A DNA stretch of 64,000 bases from Roseibium sp. MMSF_3544 (GTDB lineage Bacteria; Pseudomonadota; Alphaproteobacteria; Rhizobiales; Stappiaceae): the NCBI RefSeq assembly GCF_030732845.1, contig NZ_JASHKA010000006.1, forward strand, positions 124,001 to 188,000. The letters are read 5' to 3'. The position numbers and the translations under genes are program-made. Each line of letters starts with the position of its first letter. The first letter of the stretch is position 1. The notes below the pieces were generated by a model. The model did not search any database and was not told the origin of the DNA. It saw nothing but the letters and a program-made list of their open reading frames with translations. Of the stretch, positions 44,455-52,102 are shown in pieces.

Positions 44455-45363
44455 TTATTTCTTCGTTCGAGTAGGAACAAGATCAAGGATCGCGGTGACC
44501 ATCGGGTTATAACTTTTGGCGTTCCACGCGATGGCTGCCGTAACGACCGGGATATTCTCCTTCAGAGGCCGGACGGCAACATTTTCAGGTGCAAGCCGCT
44601 CGACGGTGGCCGGAACGAGAGCGACGCCCTGTCCACAACTGACGTATGCCACTTGCGAGGCAACTGATCTGACTTCGTATTGAAACCTTGGAGAAAACCC
44701 GCTCGCCCGGCACCAGGAGACGAGCATGTCAAAATAGACCGGGCTTACCTCTCGGGCGAAAATGACCATCGGTTCGTTCTCCAGGTGTTTCAGAGACAGG
44801 ACCTTTTTTCTGGCCAGTTCGCTGGAAGCAGGAAGCGCCACCGCCAGACGGGCTTCTTCAAGCGCCTTCCATGAGATATCTCCCTCGATATCGCCCTCAA
44901 GGCGGCCAAATGCCAGATCGAGCTCTCCTGCTTGCAACGCTGGAATTGCTTCCACCGTATCGATTTCCTGAATGAAGATTTTTAGATTCGGGTATTTTTT
45001 TGAGACTTCATCCAAAAGATCGGGGATGGTTTCAAGCATCGCGGATGTAATGGCGCCAACGCGCAGGATTCCGGTTTGACCCGAGGCAACCTCCCGGACT
45101 TCAGCTTCCAGTTTTGAAACCTGATCTGCAAATCGTCTTATTGAAGGAAGTATGGCCTGACCAGCAGGGCTCAACCTGGTGCCGCGTCTGGAGCGTTCGA
45201 AAAGCGCCAGGCCCAAGGATTGTTCCAGGACCTGGATCTGCTTTGTCAGAGGTGGTTGTGACATTCCCAGTTTCTGAGCCGCGCGGCCAAAGTGCTCTTC
45301 TTCAGCAACAGCCAAGAACATCCAGAGTTGCTTGACGAGCCTGAAGTCAATCGTGGCTGACAT
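44455..45363 (-). CDS. LysR-family transcriptional regulator
   Basis: A 302-aa regulator with the N-terminal LysR HTH (FLAVAEEEHFGRAAQKLGMSQPPLTKQI segment, residues 13-41) and a two-lobed effector domain of the CbnR/BenM-like class. It is convergent with the GMC gene (28-bp gap) and divergent from the first of the three tandem RraA-like genes, which it probably activates in response to a pathway acid. Confidence 0.9.
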   Translation of the reverse strand: MSATIDFRLVKQLWMFLAVAEEEHFGRAAQKLGMSQPPLTKQIQVLEQSLGLALFERSRRGTRLSPAGQAILPSIRRFADQVSKLEAEVREVASGQTGILRVGAITSAMLETIPDLLDEVSKKYPNLKIFIQEIDTVEAIPALQAGELDLAFGRLEGDIEGDISWKALEEARLAVALPASSELARKKVLSLKHLENEPMVIFAREVSPVYFDMLVSWCRASGFSPRFQYEVRSVASQVAYVSCGQGVALVPATVERLAPENVAVRPLKENIPVVTAAIAWNAKSYNPMVTAILDLVPTRTKK

Positions 45364-45398
45364 TGCGCAAAACCCCTCTGCGTGGAAGAAGTGGTTTC

Positions 45399-45417
45399 TG
45401 ATATCAAAACTGTATCA
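45399..45417. promoter_or_regulatory. Possible LysR-type binding site
   Basis: TGATA and TATCA form an inverted repeat around nine bases in the 133-bp divergent gap, 36 bases upstream of the LysR start. Symmetry and place match LysR boxes (T-N11-A-type). The flanking DNA is AT-rich. Confidence 0.4.
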
Positions 45418-45496
45418 CAGAGATAGATTTATAGAATTTTGAATAATAAGAAAACCTTGTCAGACTTGCGGCTCCTGCTTCGACGGAAGAGACCAC

Positions 45497-46156
45497 ATGT
45501 CTGATACGGATTTGCTGAAACGGTTGGAAGTTCTTGATACGAATACGATTTCTGATGCCTTGGACTTCTTGAACATGAATGGTGCGACCGTCGGCATCAC
45601 GCCGCTTTGGGACTGTCCAAAAGTTGTGGGTCGAGCCAGCACGATCCAGCTTGGTCCCAAAAGGGAGGCGAAGCCGACCGTTCATCTGATTTCGCCTGTA
45701 ATCGATACAGTGACCACGGATGATCGTGTTCTCGTCATCGCAGGCGGCGTAGACGGCGTTTCCTGCTGGGGCGACATTCTCGCCAACGCCGCCAAGGCAA
45801 AAGGCGTGAGGGCGTCCATCATCGATGGCATGAGCCGCGACATCGAGGGCAGTGAGGCGATCTCCTATCCTGTCTATGGCAAAGGCCTCACAATGATCAG
45901 CGCCCGGAACCGCGTCATTCAATACGCCTCCGGGGAACCAGTGAAGATGGCCGGCGTTACGGTGAAGCAGGACGATTACGTGATTGCGGATCGCTGCGGA
46001 ACGGTTTTTGTCGAAGCTGAAAGAATTGCCGAGGTGCTTGACCTCGCAGAACGCATCGATCGCCGCCAGAGCGGAATGGTGGAAGCTGTGCGTCAGGGCA
46101 GGTCTGTGGCCGAAGTCATGCATGACAAAGAATTTGAAGCCATCCAGACAAGGTGA
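45497..46156 (+). CDS. RraA-like protein (aldolase type), second in window
   Basis: A 219-aa RraA-fold protein. DRVLVIAGG and the active-site stretch KGVRASIIDGMSRD are present with the Arg-Asp pair. GGAAGAG precedes the ATG. First of three consecutive RraA-like genes divergent from LysR. Its sequence is clearly different from the next two, so this is not a recent tandem duplication. Likely a 4-hydroxy-2-oxoacid aldolase or an oxaloacetate-type decarboxylase. Confidence 0.82.
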   Translation: MSDTDLLKRLEVLDTNTISDALDFLNMNGATVGITPLWDCPKVVGRASTIQLGPKREAKPTVHLISPVIDTVTTDDRVLVIAGGVDGVSCWGDILANAAKAKGVRASIIDGMSRDIEGSEAISYPVYGKGLTMISARNRVIQYASGEPVKMAGVTVKQDDYVIADRCGTVFVEAERIAEVLDLAERIDRRQSGMVEAVRQGRSVAEVMHDKEFEAIQTR

Positions 46157-46195
46157 TCCCGCGCTTAAGAACCCGATCAATCAGGACTGTTGGTC

Positions 46196-46879
46196 ATGAC
46201 AGATAATCCCCACAAAGCATTGCCGGAGGACCAGGACCTTGTGGAGCTGTTCCAGGGCCTGGACACAGCAGGTGTTTCAGATGCTCTTGATAAACTCGGC
46301 CTTCATGGTCAGGCGCTCGGCATCTTGCCGCTCGATAACTACAAGGAAGCCATCATTGGCCCGGCCTTTACCGTGAAGTACGTGCCGGCTGCATCCCCAG
46401 CCGGTACGGTCGGCGATTTCATCGACGATGTTGCCGAAGGCGACGTGGTCGTCCTGGACAATGATGGCCGGACAGATTGTACCGTGTGGGGCGATATCAT
46501 GACCCAGTACGCGGGCCTGCGTGGCATTGCGGGTACGGTTATTGACGGCGTGTGCCGCGACGTCTCAAAAGCGCTCGGTGATGGCTATCCGATGTTTACG
46601 GCAGGACGGTTCATGCGCACAGGCAAGGACCGCGTTCAAGTCGACACCGTCGGCAGCCCCGTCGGCATTGGCACTGCGCGTGTCGAAAACAGGGATATTG
46701 TCATCGCTGATGCCAGCGGTGTTGTGTTCGTCCCTCGCGGACGTGCCCGAGACGTCGCTGCTGCCGCACGGGAAATTGAAACGGTGGAAGAAACGATCCG
46801 TGCGCAAATCGCTCAGGGCAAGTCCATTCGCGAGGCGAGAACCGCCACTGGTTACCACACCCTTCAACGCAAAAACTGA
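46196..46879 (+). CDS. RraA-like protein (aldolase type), third in window
   Basis: A 227-aa member with GDVVVLDNDG and RGIAGTVIDGVCRD, keeping the Arg-Asp pair, and a distinctive C-terminal helix (ETVEETIRAQIAQGKSIRE) typical of longer dimethylmenaquinone-methyltransferase-named family members. I use the ATG at 46196 rather than the TTG six bases earlier. It lies 39 bases after the preceding RraA-like gene. Confidence 0.82.
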   Translation: MTDNPHKALPEDQDLVELFQGLDTAGVSDALDKLGLHGQALGILPLDNYKEAIIGPAFTVKYVPAASPAGTVGDFIDDVAEGDVVVLDNDGRTDCTVWGDIMTQYAGLRGIAGTVIDGVCRDVSKALGDGYPMFTAGRFMRTGKDRVQVDTVGSPVGIGTARVENRDIVIADASGVVFVPRGRARDVAAAAREIETVEETIRAQIAQGKSIREARTATGYHTLQRKN

Positions 46880-46890
46880 GAGCAATCGTG

Positions 46891-47520
46891 ATGACGAACG
46901 CGCAGGCCTATCCGGAAGATCTCCTTGAGCAGGCGCTTAAGCTCGGTACCTCGACAATTCACGAAGCTTCGGGGCTGGCCAGCAGCGCGACTGACATCAA
47001 CATACGCCCTGTCTGGAAGGGAGCTGCTGTGGCCGGGGCCGCCTACACTTTGCAATGCTCACCGGGTGACAATCTTGCGATACACCACGCGATGAAAAAA
47101 GCCCCGGCGGGTAGCATCCTGGTGATCGATACCAAAGGGTTCATGGCAGGTTACTGGGGTGAGGTCCTGACCGTTTCAGCCAAAACGAGCGGCATCAGGG
47201 GTCTTGTCACAGATGGCGGTGTCCGGGATATCGATGCCTTGGAAGCCCATCAGTTTCCTGTCTTTGCACGCGGCGTCTGCATGAGGGGGACACTCAAGGC
47301 CAGTTTCGGTTCCGTTGGCGAGCCGCTGCACTTCACCGGGACGCCTGTGAAAACAGGGGATCTGGTCGTTGCCGATACGGATGGCGTCGTGATCATCCCG
47401 GCCGAGCATGTCGCAGAGACCATGGCCAAAAGCCACGCCCGATTTCAAAAAGAAGAAAAAATGATGGAAGAGCTGCGCCAGGGTGCGACCACCTACGATC
47501 TGCTCGGCCTTACCGGGTAA
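46891..47520 (+). CDS. RraA-like protein (aldolase type), fourth in window
   Basis: A 209-aa member with GSILVIDTKG and SGIRGLVTDGGVRD. It has MRGT after the active site, as in characterised HMG/CHA aldolases. GTG at 46888 is an alternative start directly before the ATG used. Its divergence from the two preceding paralogues suggests distinct substrates or a hetero-oligomer. Confidence 0.82.
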   Translation: MTNAQAYPEDLLEQALKLGTSTIHEASGLASSATDINIRPVWKGAAVAGAAYTLQCSPGDNLAIHHAMKKAPAGSILVIDTKGFMAGYWGEVLTVSAKTSGIRGLVTDGGVRDIDALEAHQFPVFARGVCMRGTLKASFGSVGEPLHFTGTPVKTGDLVVADTDGVVIIPAEHVAETMAKSHARFQKEEKMMEELRQGATTYDLLGLTG

Positions 47521-47530
47521 GGGCTGTCTC

Positions 47531-47662
47531 ATGAGCGCGTCGCAAAAAGTTCTCAACGAAGATATGGCGCTCGCCAAACCGTCCGCGACATATCGCTTTA
47601 TCGACCGCGTCGTCGCCCTACGGGCAGACAGCAAACAGATCATCTCTCCCACGCTCATCTGA
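47531..47662 (+). pseudogene. N-terminal remnant of a class I/II PLP aminotransferase (43 codons)
   Basis: An ATG-started ORF, too short for usual gene calling, with AAGGG nine bases upstream. Its middle reads LAKPSAT, then eight residues, then ALRADSKQIIS. Aspartate-type aminotransferases begin with the same pattern, (V)KPSAT, eight residues, then ELKAxGxDVIxL before GEPDFDTP. Here the reading stops at TGA (47660) where the GEPDF motif should begin, and no further aminotransferase sequence follows. It could still be an expressed micropeptide; a truncated gene is more likely. Confidence 0.42.
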
Positions 47663-47684
47663 TGTGAACAAGGCTCACCTGCAA

Positions 47685-48494
47685 ATGAAGACGGAATTTG
47701 AAATTTCCAGATGTCCATTCGAGATCGACGGAGTTTCCCTCGAGGTATCGGCGATGCATCGTGAAGGGGCAGGTGATCCGATCGTCTTTCTTCACGGGTT
47801 CGGCTCAACCAAGGAAGACTATGCGGACATTGTCAGACAGAAGGACCTTGGCTCCTATCCGTTCCTGGCAATTGATGCTCCCGGCTGTGGTGAAACGATG
47901 ATGTCTGATCTCACCAAAACCTCGATCCCGTTTCTGGTCAAAACAGCGCTCGCCGCGATCGACAAGGCCGGTTTTGATCGTTTCCATCTGGTGGGGCATT
48001 CGATGGGCGGCTTGGCGTCCTTGATGTTGGCCAGTTCTTTCCCGGAACGTGTCCTGAGTTTCGTGAACATAGAGGGCAACATTGCACCGGAAGACTGCTT
48101 TCTCAGCCGGCAGATCGTGGATTATCCATCTGACGATCCGGACGCGTTCCTTGCAGAGTTTATCCGGCGAACCAGGCATTCACCGGCTTATTCATCGGCT
48201 TTGTATGCGGCCTCTCTTCCCTTCAAGGTTCGAGCCGAAGCGGTCCGGGGTATCTTTGAATCGATGGTGGATTTGTCCGACAACGCAGGTTTGATGGATC
48301 GCTTTTTAGGCCTCAAGTTCCCCAGACTGTTTGTCTATGGCGAGCAGAACAAGAGACTCTCTTATCTCGCTGACATTGAGAAACAAGGCGTGCATCTTGC
48401 CGAGATCCCGGAAAGCGGACACTTTCCCATGTATTCCAACGCCCCTGTGATGTGGCGAAAGATTGCCCAATTCTACAAGCTTTCAGCTGCTTGA
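47685..48494 (+). CDS. Alpha/beta hydrolase
   Basis: A 269-aa hydrolase. FLHGFGS forms the oxyanion region, the nucleophile Ser106 is in VGHSMGG and the catalytic His246 in ESGHFP. The acidic residue is probably in or near VYGEQNK, where Asp is more usual. GTG at 47664 is an alternative start. C-C bond or ester hydrolases of this class often work at the end of ring-cleavage or hydroxyacid routes, which suits the RraA cluster. It ends 3 bases before livM, on the opposite strand. Confidence 0.82.
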   Translation: MKTEFEISRCPFEIDGVSLEVSAMHREGAGDPIVFLHGFGSTKEDYADIVRQKDLGSYPFLAIDAPGCGETMMSDLTKTSIPFLVKTALAAIDKAGFDRFHLVGHSMGGLASLMLASSFPERVLSFVNIEGNIAPEDCFLSRQIVDYPSDDPDAFLAEFIRRTRHSPAYSSALYAASLPFKVRAEAVRGIFESMVDLSDNAGLMDRFLGLKFPRLFVYGEQNKRLSYLADIEKQGVHLAEIPESGHFPMYSNAPVMWRKIAQFYKLSAA

Positions 48495-48497
48495 TCC

Positions 48498-49448
48498 CTA
48501 TTCCTTCCGGAATTTCATCGGGGCTGGCTTTTCCGGCAACAGCCCTGCCCGGAACCGTTGCAGCACGACCTGCAGCAACAGGCCGACCAGAAGCATACGG
48601 ATGAAGGAACTCCGCGTCGCCCATTCAGGTGGCAGCCGGTTGGTGAAGATCTCAGTGACGGACCAGATCGTCCAGATGCACAGGGCGCCGAGGATTGCGC
48701 CCTTGTTGTTCCCCGAGCCCCCCGCCATCAGCATCACCCAGACCAGGAAGGTGGTCAGCAGCGGATCGGTTGCCGTCGGCGACAGGAAGCGGAAGTAATG
48801 GGCGGACAACCCACCCGCGATACCCATGACAGCGCAGCCGATGACGAAGGTCTGGACACGGAATTTCTCTACGTTTTTGCCTGCTGCGGACGCCGAGGTT
48901 TCATTGTCACGGATGGCCCTGAGCGTCCGTCCCCAGGGGCTTTCGTAGAGCCGGGTGGTCGCAACATAGACAAGCAGGACGATGACCCAGACGAAGCCCA
49001 GAAAGGCAACGTCCGACATCCGGCCGGTCGTGACATCGGCAAAGGGCCGCGGGATGCGGGAAACGCCCAGGCTGCCGTTGGTCAGCCAGCTTTCATTGAC
49101 GAAAACCAGGCGCAGGATTTCCGCGATGCCGATCGAGGCCATGGCAAGGTAGTCGCTTTTCAGGCGCACGCAGATCCTGGCGACCGCCCAGCCGGTCACG
49201 CCCGCGACAATTGCCGCCCCGACAAGGCCGATCGGGACGGGCATGGAAAAGCCGCCCAGATGCCTGCCAGAGGCCGCCGTCGTCAGGATCGCGGAGGTGT
49301 AGGCTCCGACACCGTAAAACCCGGCGATCCCGGCATTGAACAGCCCGCCCATTCCCCATTGCACATTGAGCGCAAGGCAAAGCAGCGCATAAATGCCGCC
49401 AAGGATCAGCAGACTGACGATGTAGAAAAAGAGGCCGGTGAGTTCCAT
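48498..49448 (-). CDS. livM: Branched-chain amino acid-type ABC transporter permease
   Basis: A 316-aa LivM-family permease with about eight to ten hydrophobic segments, the signature GGLFNAGIAGFYGVGAY and SDYLAMASIGIAEI. It normally follows livH directly, but here a 264-bp mobile element lies between them. The ATG at 49448 is now preceded by GAGGG supplied by the element's terminal repeat. The transported ligand need not be a branched-chain amino acid. Confidence 0.9.
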   Translation of the reverse strand: MELTGLFFYIVSLLILGGIYALLCLALNVQWGMGGLFNAGIAGFYGVGAYTSAILTTAASGRHLGGFSMPVPIGLVGAAIVAGVTGWAVARICVRLKSDYLAMASIGIAEILRLVFVNESWLTNGSLGVSRIPRPFADVTTGRMSDVAFLGFVWVIVLLVYVATTRLYESPWGRTLRAIRDNETSASAAGKNVEKFRVQTFVIGCAVMGIAGGLSAHYFRFLSPTATDPLLTTFLVWVMLMAGGSGNNKGAILGALCIWTIWSVTEIFTNRLPPEWATRSSFIRMLLVGLLLQVVLQRFRAGLLPEKPAPMKFRKE

Positions 49449-49450
49449 TA

Positions 49451-49714
49451 GGTCAAACCCTCACAAAACAGGTCGCAATGGCGCTGTAAACGGCGATGAG
49501 ATGCGAGGAAAAGCGCGAAAAGCGGGCTTCCCGCCCGGTTGAGCGCTTTGACGCAGCAGATCGAAGCCGTTTCTGCGTCCCTCCGGGATAAGGTGGATTT
49601 GCCCGGACACTTTGTTGCGACGCTTTGAAAACCGGACGGTTTCCTGCAGCCTCGCGCCGCGTTTCCGAACAAATTCATCCATACCATTTCGGCCTGCTTT
49701 GTAAGGGTATGACC
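49451..49714. mobile_element. 264-bp MITE-like element with imperfect terminal inverted repeats and TA duplication
   Basis: The ends are inverted copies: GGTCAAACCCTCACAAAA at the left (49451 on) and, read on the other strand from 49714, GGTCATACCCTTACAAAG. The match continues to about 31 bp with five differences. Both ends are flanked by TA (49449-49450 and 49715-49716), the target duplication of Tc1/mariner-IS630 transposons. The interior has nested dyads (AAAGCGC...GCGCTTT; AGCGGG...CCCGCC) and no transposase. Removing it with one TA restores a stop/start TAATG between livH and livM. Its two small minus-strand ORFs (73-79 aa) are probably not genes. Confidence 0.78.
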
Positions 49715-50604
49715 TATAGTAACCTCCCCTTGAACAGACCTTGCGGCCGGAAGATCAGAAGCCCGATCATGATCACGAAGGCGATTGCCGTCTTGTAGGA
49801 GGGCGAGATCAGCGCTTCATCGCCGATCCAGTGATAGGAGGAGAGTTCCTCCGCCATGCCGATGATGAACCCGCCCGCCATTGCGCCCATCGGCTTGCCG
49901 ATGCCGCCGAGAATGGCGGCGGCAAACATGGGCAGAAGCAGGTTCCAGCCGAGATTGGGATGGGCGCTAGTGTTGAGCGCGGCGAACGCGCCTGCCACCG
50001 CGGCGAGCGCTGCGCCGATAATCCAGGTCCAGCGGACGACCTTGGCCGTGTCGAGACCGGAAACTTCCGCCAGTTCGGGATCGTCGGCAACCGCGCGCAT
50101 GGATCGACCTGTCTTGGTGGCGGTCAGGAAATAGTGCAGCAGCACAGCGATAATGGCTGTCGTGACAATCGCCTGCAGATGCAAAACGGAGACGCGGAAC
50201 GTATCAAAGAGAACCAGCGGCGGGCGCACGCCGGCCACGAGCACCTGGTTCTCAGACCCCCACACGAGCTGAATTAACGAGCGAAAGACGAGCGCGATCC
50301 CGAACGAAGAGATCACCGTGTAGATGGTCGGCAGGTCCCTGAGGGGCCGATAGAAGAAACGGTCAACAAAGAGCGCGGAAGAGATCGTCAGTGCCATTCC
50401 GAAGGGAATGAGCAGCAGGGGATTGACCGGCATCAGCGCGGTCGCCGCCATGATGCCATAGGCACCGAGGGTCATCAGGTCGCCATGCGCGAAATGGGCA
50501 AAGCGCAGGATTCCGAAGATCATTGAGATCCCGACGGCGCCGAGCGCGTAGATGCTGCCGATGGTGAGCGCCGGGAACAGGTAGAAATTGACAAACTCGG
50601 TCAT
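49714..50604 (-). CDS. livH: Branched-chain amino acid-type ABC transporter permease
   Basis: A 296-aa LivH-family permease with about eight hydrophobic segments and the hallmark regions GSIYALGAVGISMIFG and FAHFAHGDLMTLGAY. Its TAG stop uses the TA duplication and the first base of the inserted element; before insertion the stop would have been TAA overlapping the livM ATG. The start overlaps livF by ATGA. Confidence 0.92.
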   Translation of the reverse strand: MTEFVNFYLFPALTIGSIYALGAVGISMIFGILRFAHFAHGDLMTLGAYGIMAATALMPVNPLLLIPFGMALTISSALFVDRFFYRPLRDLPTIYTVISSFGIALVFRSLIQLVWGSENQVLVAGVRPPLVLFDTFRVSVLHLQAIVTTAIIAVLLHYFLTATKTGRSMRAVADDPELAEVSGLDTAKVVRWTWIIGAALAAVAGAFAALNTSAHPNLGWNLLLPMFAAAILGGIGKPMGAMAGGFIIGMAEELSSYHWIGDEALISPSYKTAIAFVIMIGLLIFRPQGLFKGRLL

Positions 50605-51320
50605 GCGGCCGTGCCTCCGAGAAAGAGGCGGCGGACATCTTCGTCGGCCAGCAATTCCTTGCCCGTACCGCTCAGATGATTGCGGCCATTCACCAGAATA
50701 TGGCCGTGGTCGGCGATCTGCAGCGCCTGACGCGCGTTCTGCTCCACCATCAGTACGGTGATCCCGGTCTTGCGGATATCAAGCAGCAAATCGAATATGC
50801 GTTCAAGATAGGCGGGAGAGAGGCCGGCAGTTGGTTCGTCCAGCAACACCAGCTTGGGTTCACTCATGAGCGCACGGCCCATCGCGACCATCTGCCTTTG
50901 ACCGCCGGACAATTCGCCCGCAGGCTGTTTCAGCTTGTCTTTCAGATCCGGAAACAGTGCCAGCACCTTTTCCCGGGTCGCTTTTTGATCCGCGGGCGGC
51001 GCGGCATAGGTGCCGACATCCAGGTTCTCGTCAACCGTCATGGAAGCAAAGACGTTCTTGTTCTGAGGCACCGCCGAAACGCCAAGAGGCACCAGCGCTG
51101 AGGTCTTGCATCCGGCCAGTTCCTGCTCCCCGAGCCGGATTGAACCGGCGGAAACGCTCGTCAGCGCGAAGATCGACTTCAGCAGTGTCGACTTTCCGGC
51201 CCCGTTCGGTCCGAGCACCACGGCGATTTCACCGGCTTCCACGGTCAGCGAGATTTCCTCGATGATTGGTGGTCCGCCATAGCCTGCCGATAGTCCGGCC
51301 ACGGCAAGCTGTTCGGTCAT
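50601..51320 (-). CDS. livF: Branched-chain amino acid-type ABC transporter ATP-binding protein
   Basis: A 239-aa ATPase. Walker A GPNGAGKST near residue 37, signature LSGGQRQM and Walker B KLVLLDEPTAGLSP, with the short LivF form lacking the longer helical insertion of LivG. Coupled by ATGA overlaps to livG upstream and livH downstream. Confidence 0.92.
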   Translation of the reverse strand: MTEQLAVAGLSAGYGGPPIIEEISLTVEAGEIAVVLGPNGAGKSTLLKSIFALTSVSAGSIRLGEQELAGCKTSALVPLGVSAVPQNKNVFASMTVDENLDVGTYAAPPADQKATREKVLALFPDLKDKLKQPAGELSGGQRQMVAMGRALMSEPKLVLLDEPTAGLSPAYLERIFDLLLDIRKTGITVLMVEQNARQALQIADHGHILVNGRNHLSGTGKELLADEDVRRLFLGGTAA

Positions 51321-52090
51321 AGCTGGACCTCGTATTTGCCGCCGCCGAAATAGGCTTCGATCACGCGCTCGTCCCGCTTCACATCGTCGACGGTTCCTTC
51401 CGTCAACAGCGTGCCCTGCGCCATCACCAGAACGTGGTCACACAGCCTTGAGACATAATCGAGATCGTGTTCGATCAGGCAGAAGGTGAGGCCGCGCTCC
51501 GCGTTGAGCATCATGATCTTGTCGGCCAGTTTGCCCAGAAGGGTCCGGTTGATGCCCGCCCCGATCTCGTCCAGGAGGATGATCTTGGGATCGCGCATCA
51601 AGGCCCGGCCGAGTTCGACCAGTTTCTTCTGACCGCCGGAGAGATTGCCGGCTTTTTCGTCGATGACATGCTCCAGTTCGAGCAGGCGAACCGTTTCACG
51701 CGCGGTTTCGTAGATTGCGCGTTCTTCGGCGGAATAGCTTCCCCTCCGAAAGATAACGTTCAACACGTTTTCGCCCCGCGGCGCCGAAGCGGACGCCATC
51801 AGGTTCTCAAGCACCGACAGCTGCGCAAACTCGTGCGGGATCTGGAAGGTGCGCGCCAGCCCAGCTTCGGCCCTCTGGTAAGGCTTCAGCGCAGTGACGT
51901 CCTTGTTGTCAAAGAAAACACGGCCTGAACTCGGTCCGATCGCCCCCGCGATGACGTTGAATGCCGTCGTCTTGCCCGCGCCGTTCGGTCCGATGAGACC
52001 TGTGATGCGGCCTGCGCCGATTTCGAAGCTTGCGTGGTCAACCGCTCGCAAACCACCAAAATCGACGCAGATTTCGTCCAGCCGGATCAC
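51317..52090 (-). CDS. livG: Branched-chain amino acid-type ABC transporter ATP-binding protein
   Basis: A 257-aa ATPase with Walker A GPNGAGKTT, the LivG-type ARTFQIPHEFAQLSVLEN region, signature LSGGQKKL and the C-terminal EAYFGGG characteristic of LivG. It starts with GTG at 52090 and has a weak Shine-Dalgarno, 12 bases after the binding-protein stop. Confidence 0.92.
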   Translation of the reverse strand: MIRLDEICVDFGGLRAVDHASFEIGAGRITGLIGPNGAGKTTAFNVIAGAIGPSSGRVFFDNKDVTALKPYQRAEAGLARTFQIPHEFAQLSVLENLMASASAPRGENVLNVIFRRGSYSAEERAIYETARETVRLLELEHVIDEKAGNLSGGQKKLVELGRALMRDPKIILLDEIGAGINRTLLGKLADKIMMLNAERGLTFCLIEHDLDYVSRLCDHVLVMAQGTLLTEGTVDDVKRDERVIEAYFGGGKYEVQL

Positions 52091-52102
52091 GTCTGACGCG
52101 GC

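Noticed and set aside
49448..49687. Two small minus-strand ORFs (73 and 79 aa) between livM and livH
   Set aside because: They lie wholly inside the MITE-like element, overlap each other in different frames and look like translated repeat rather than proteins.
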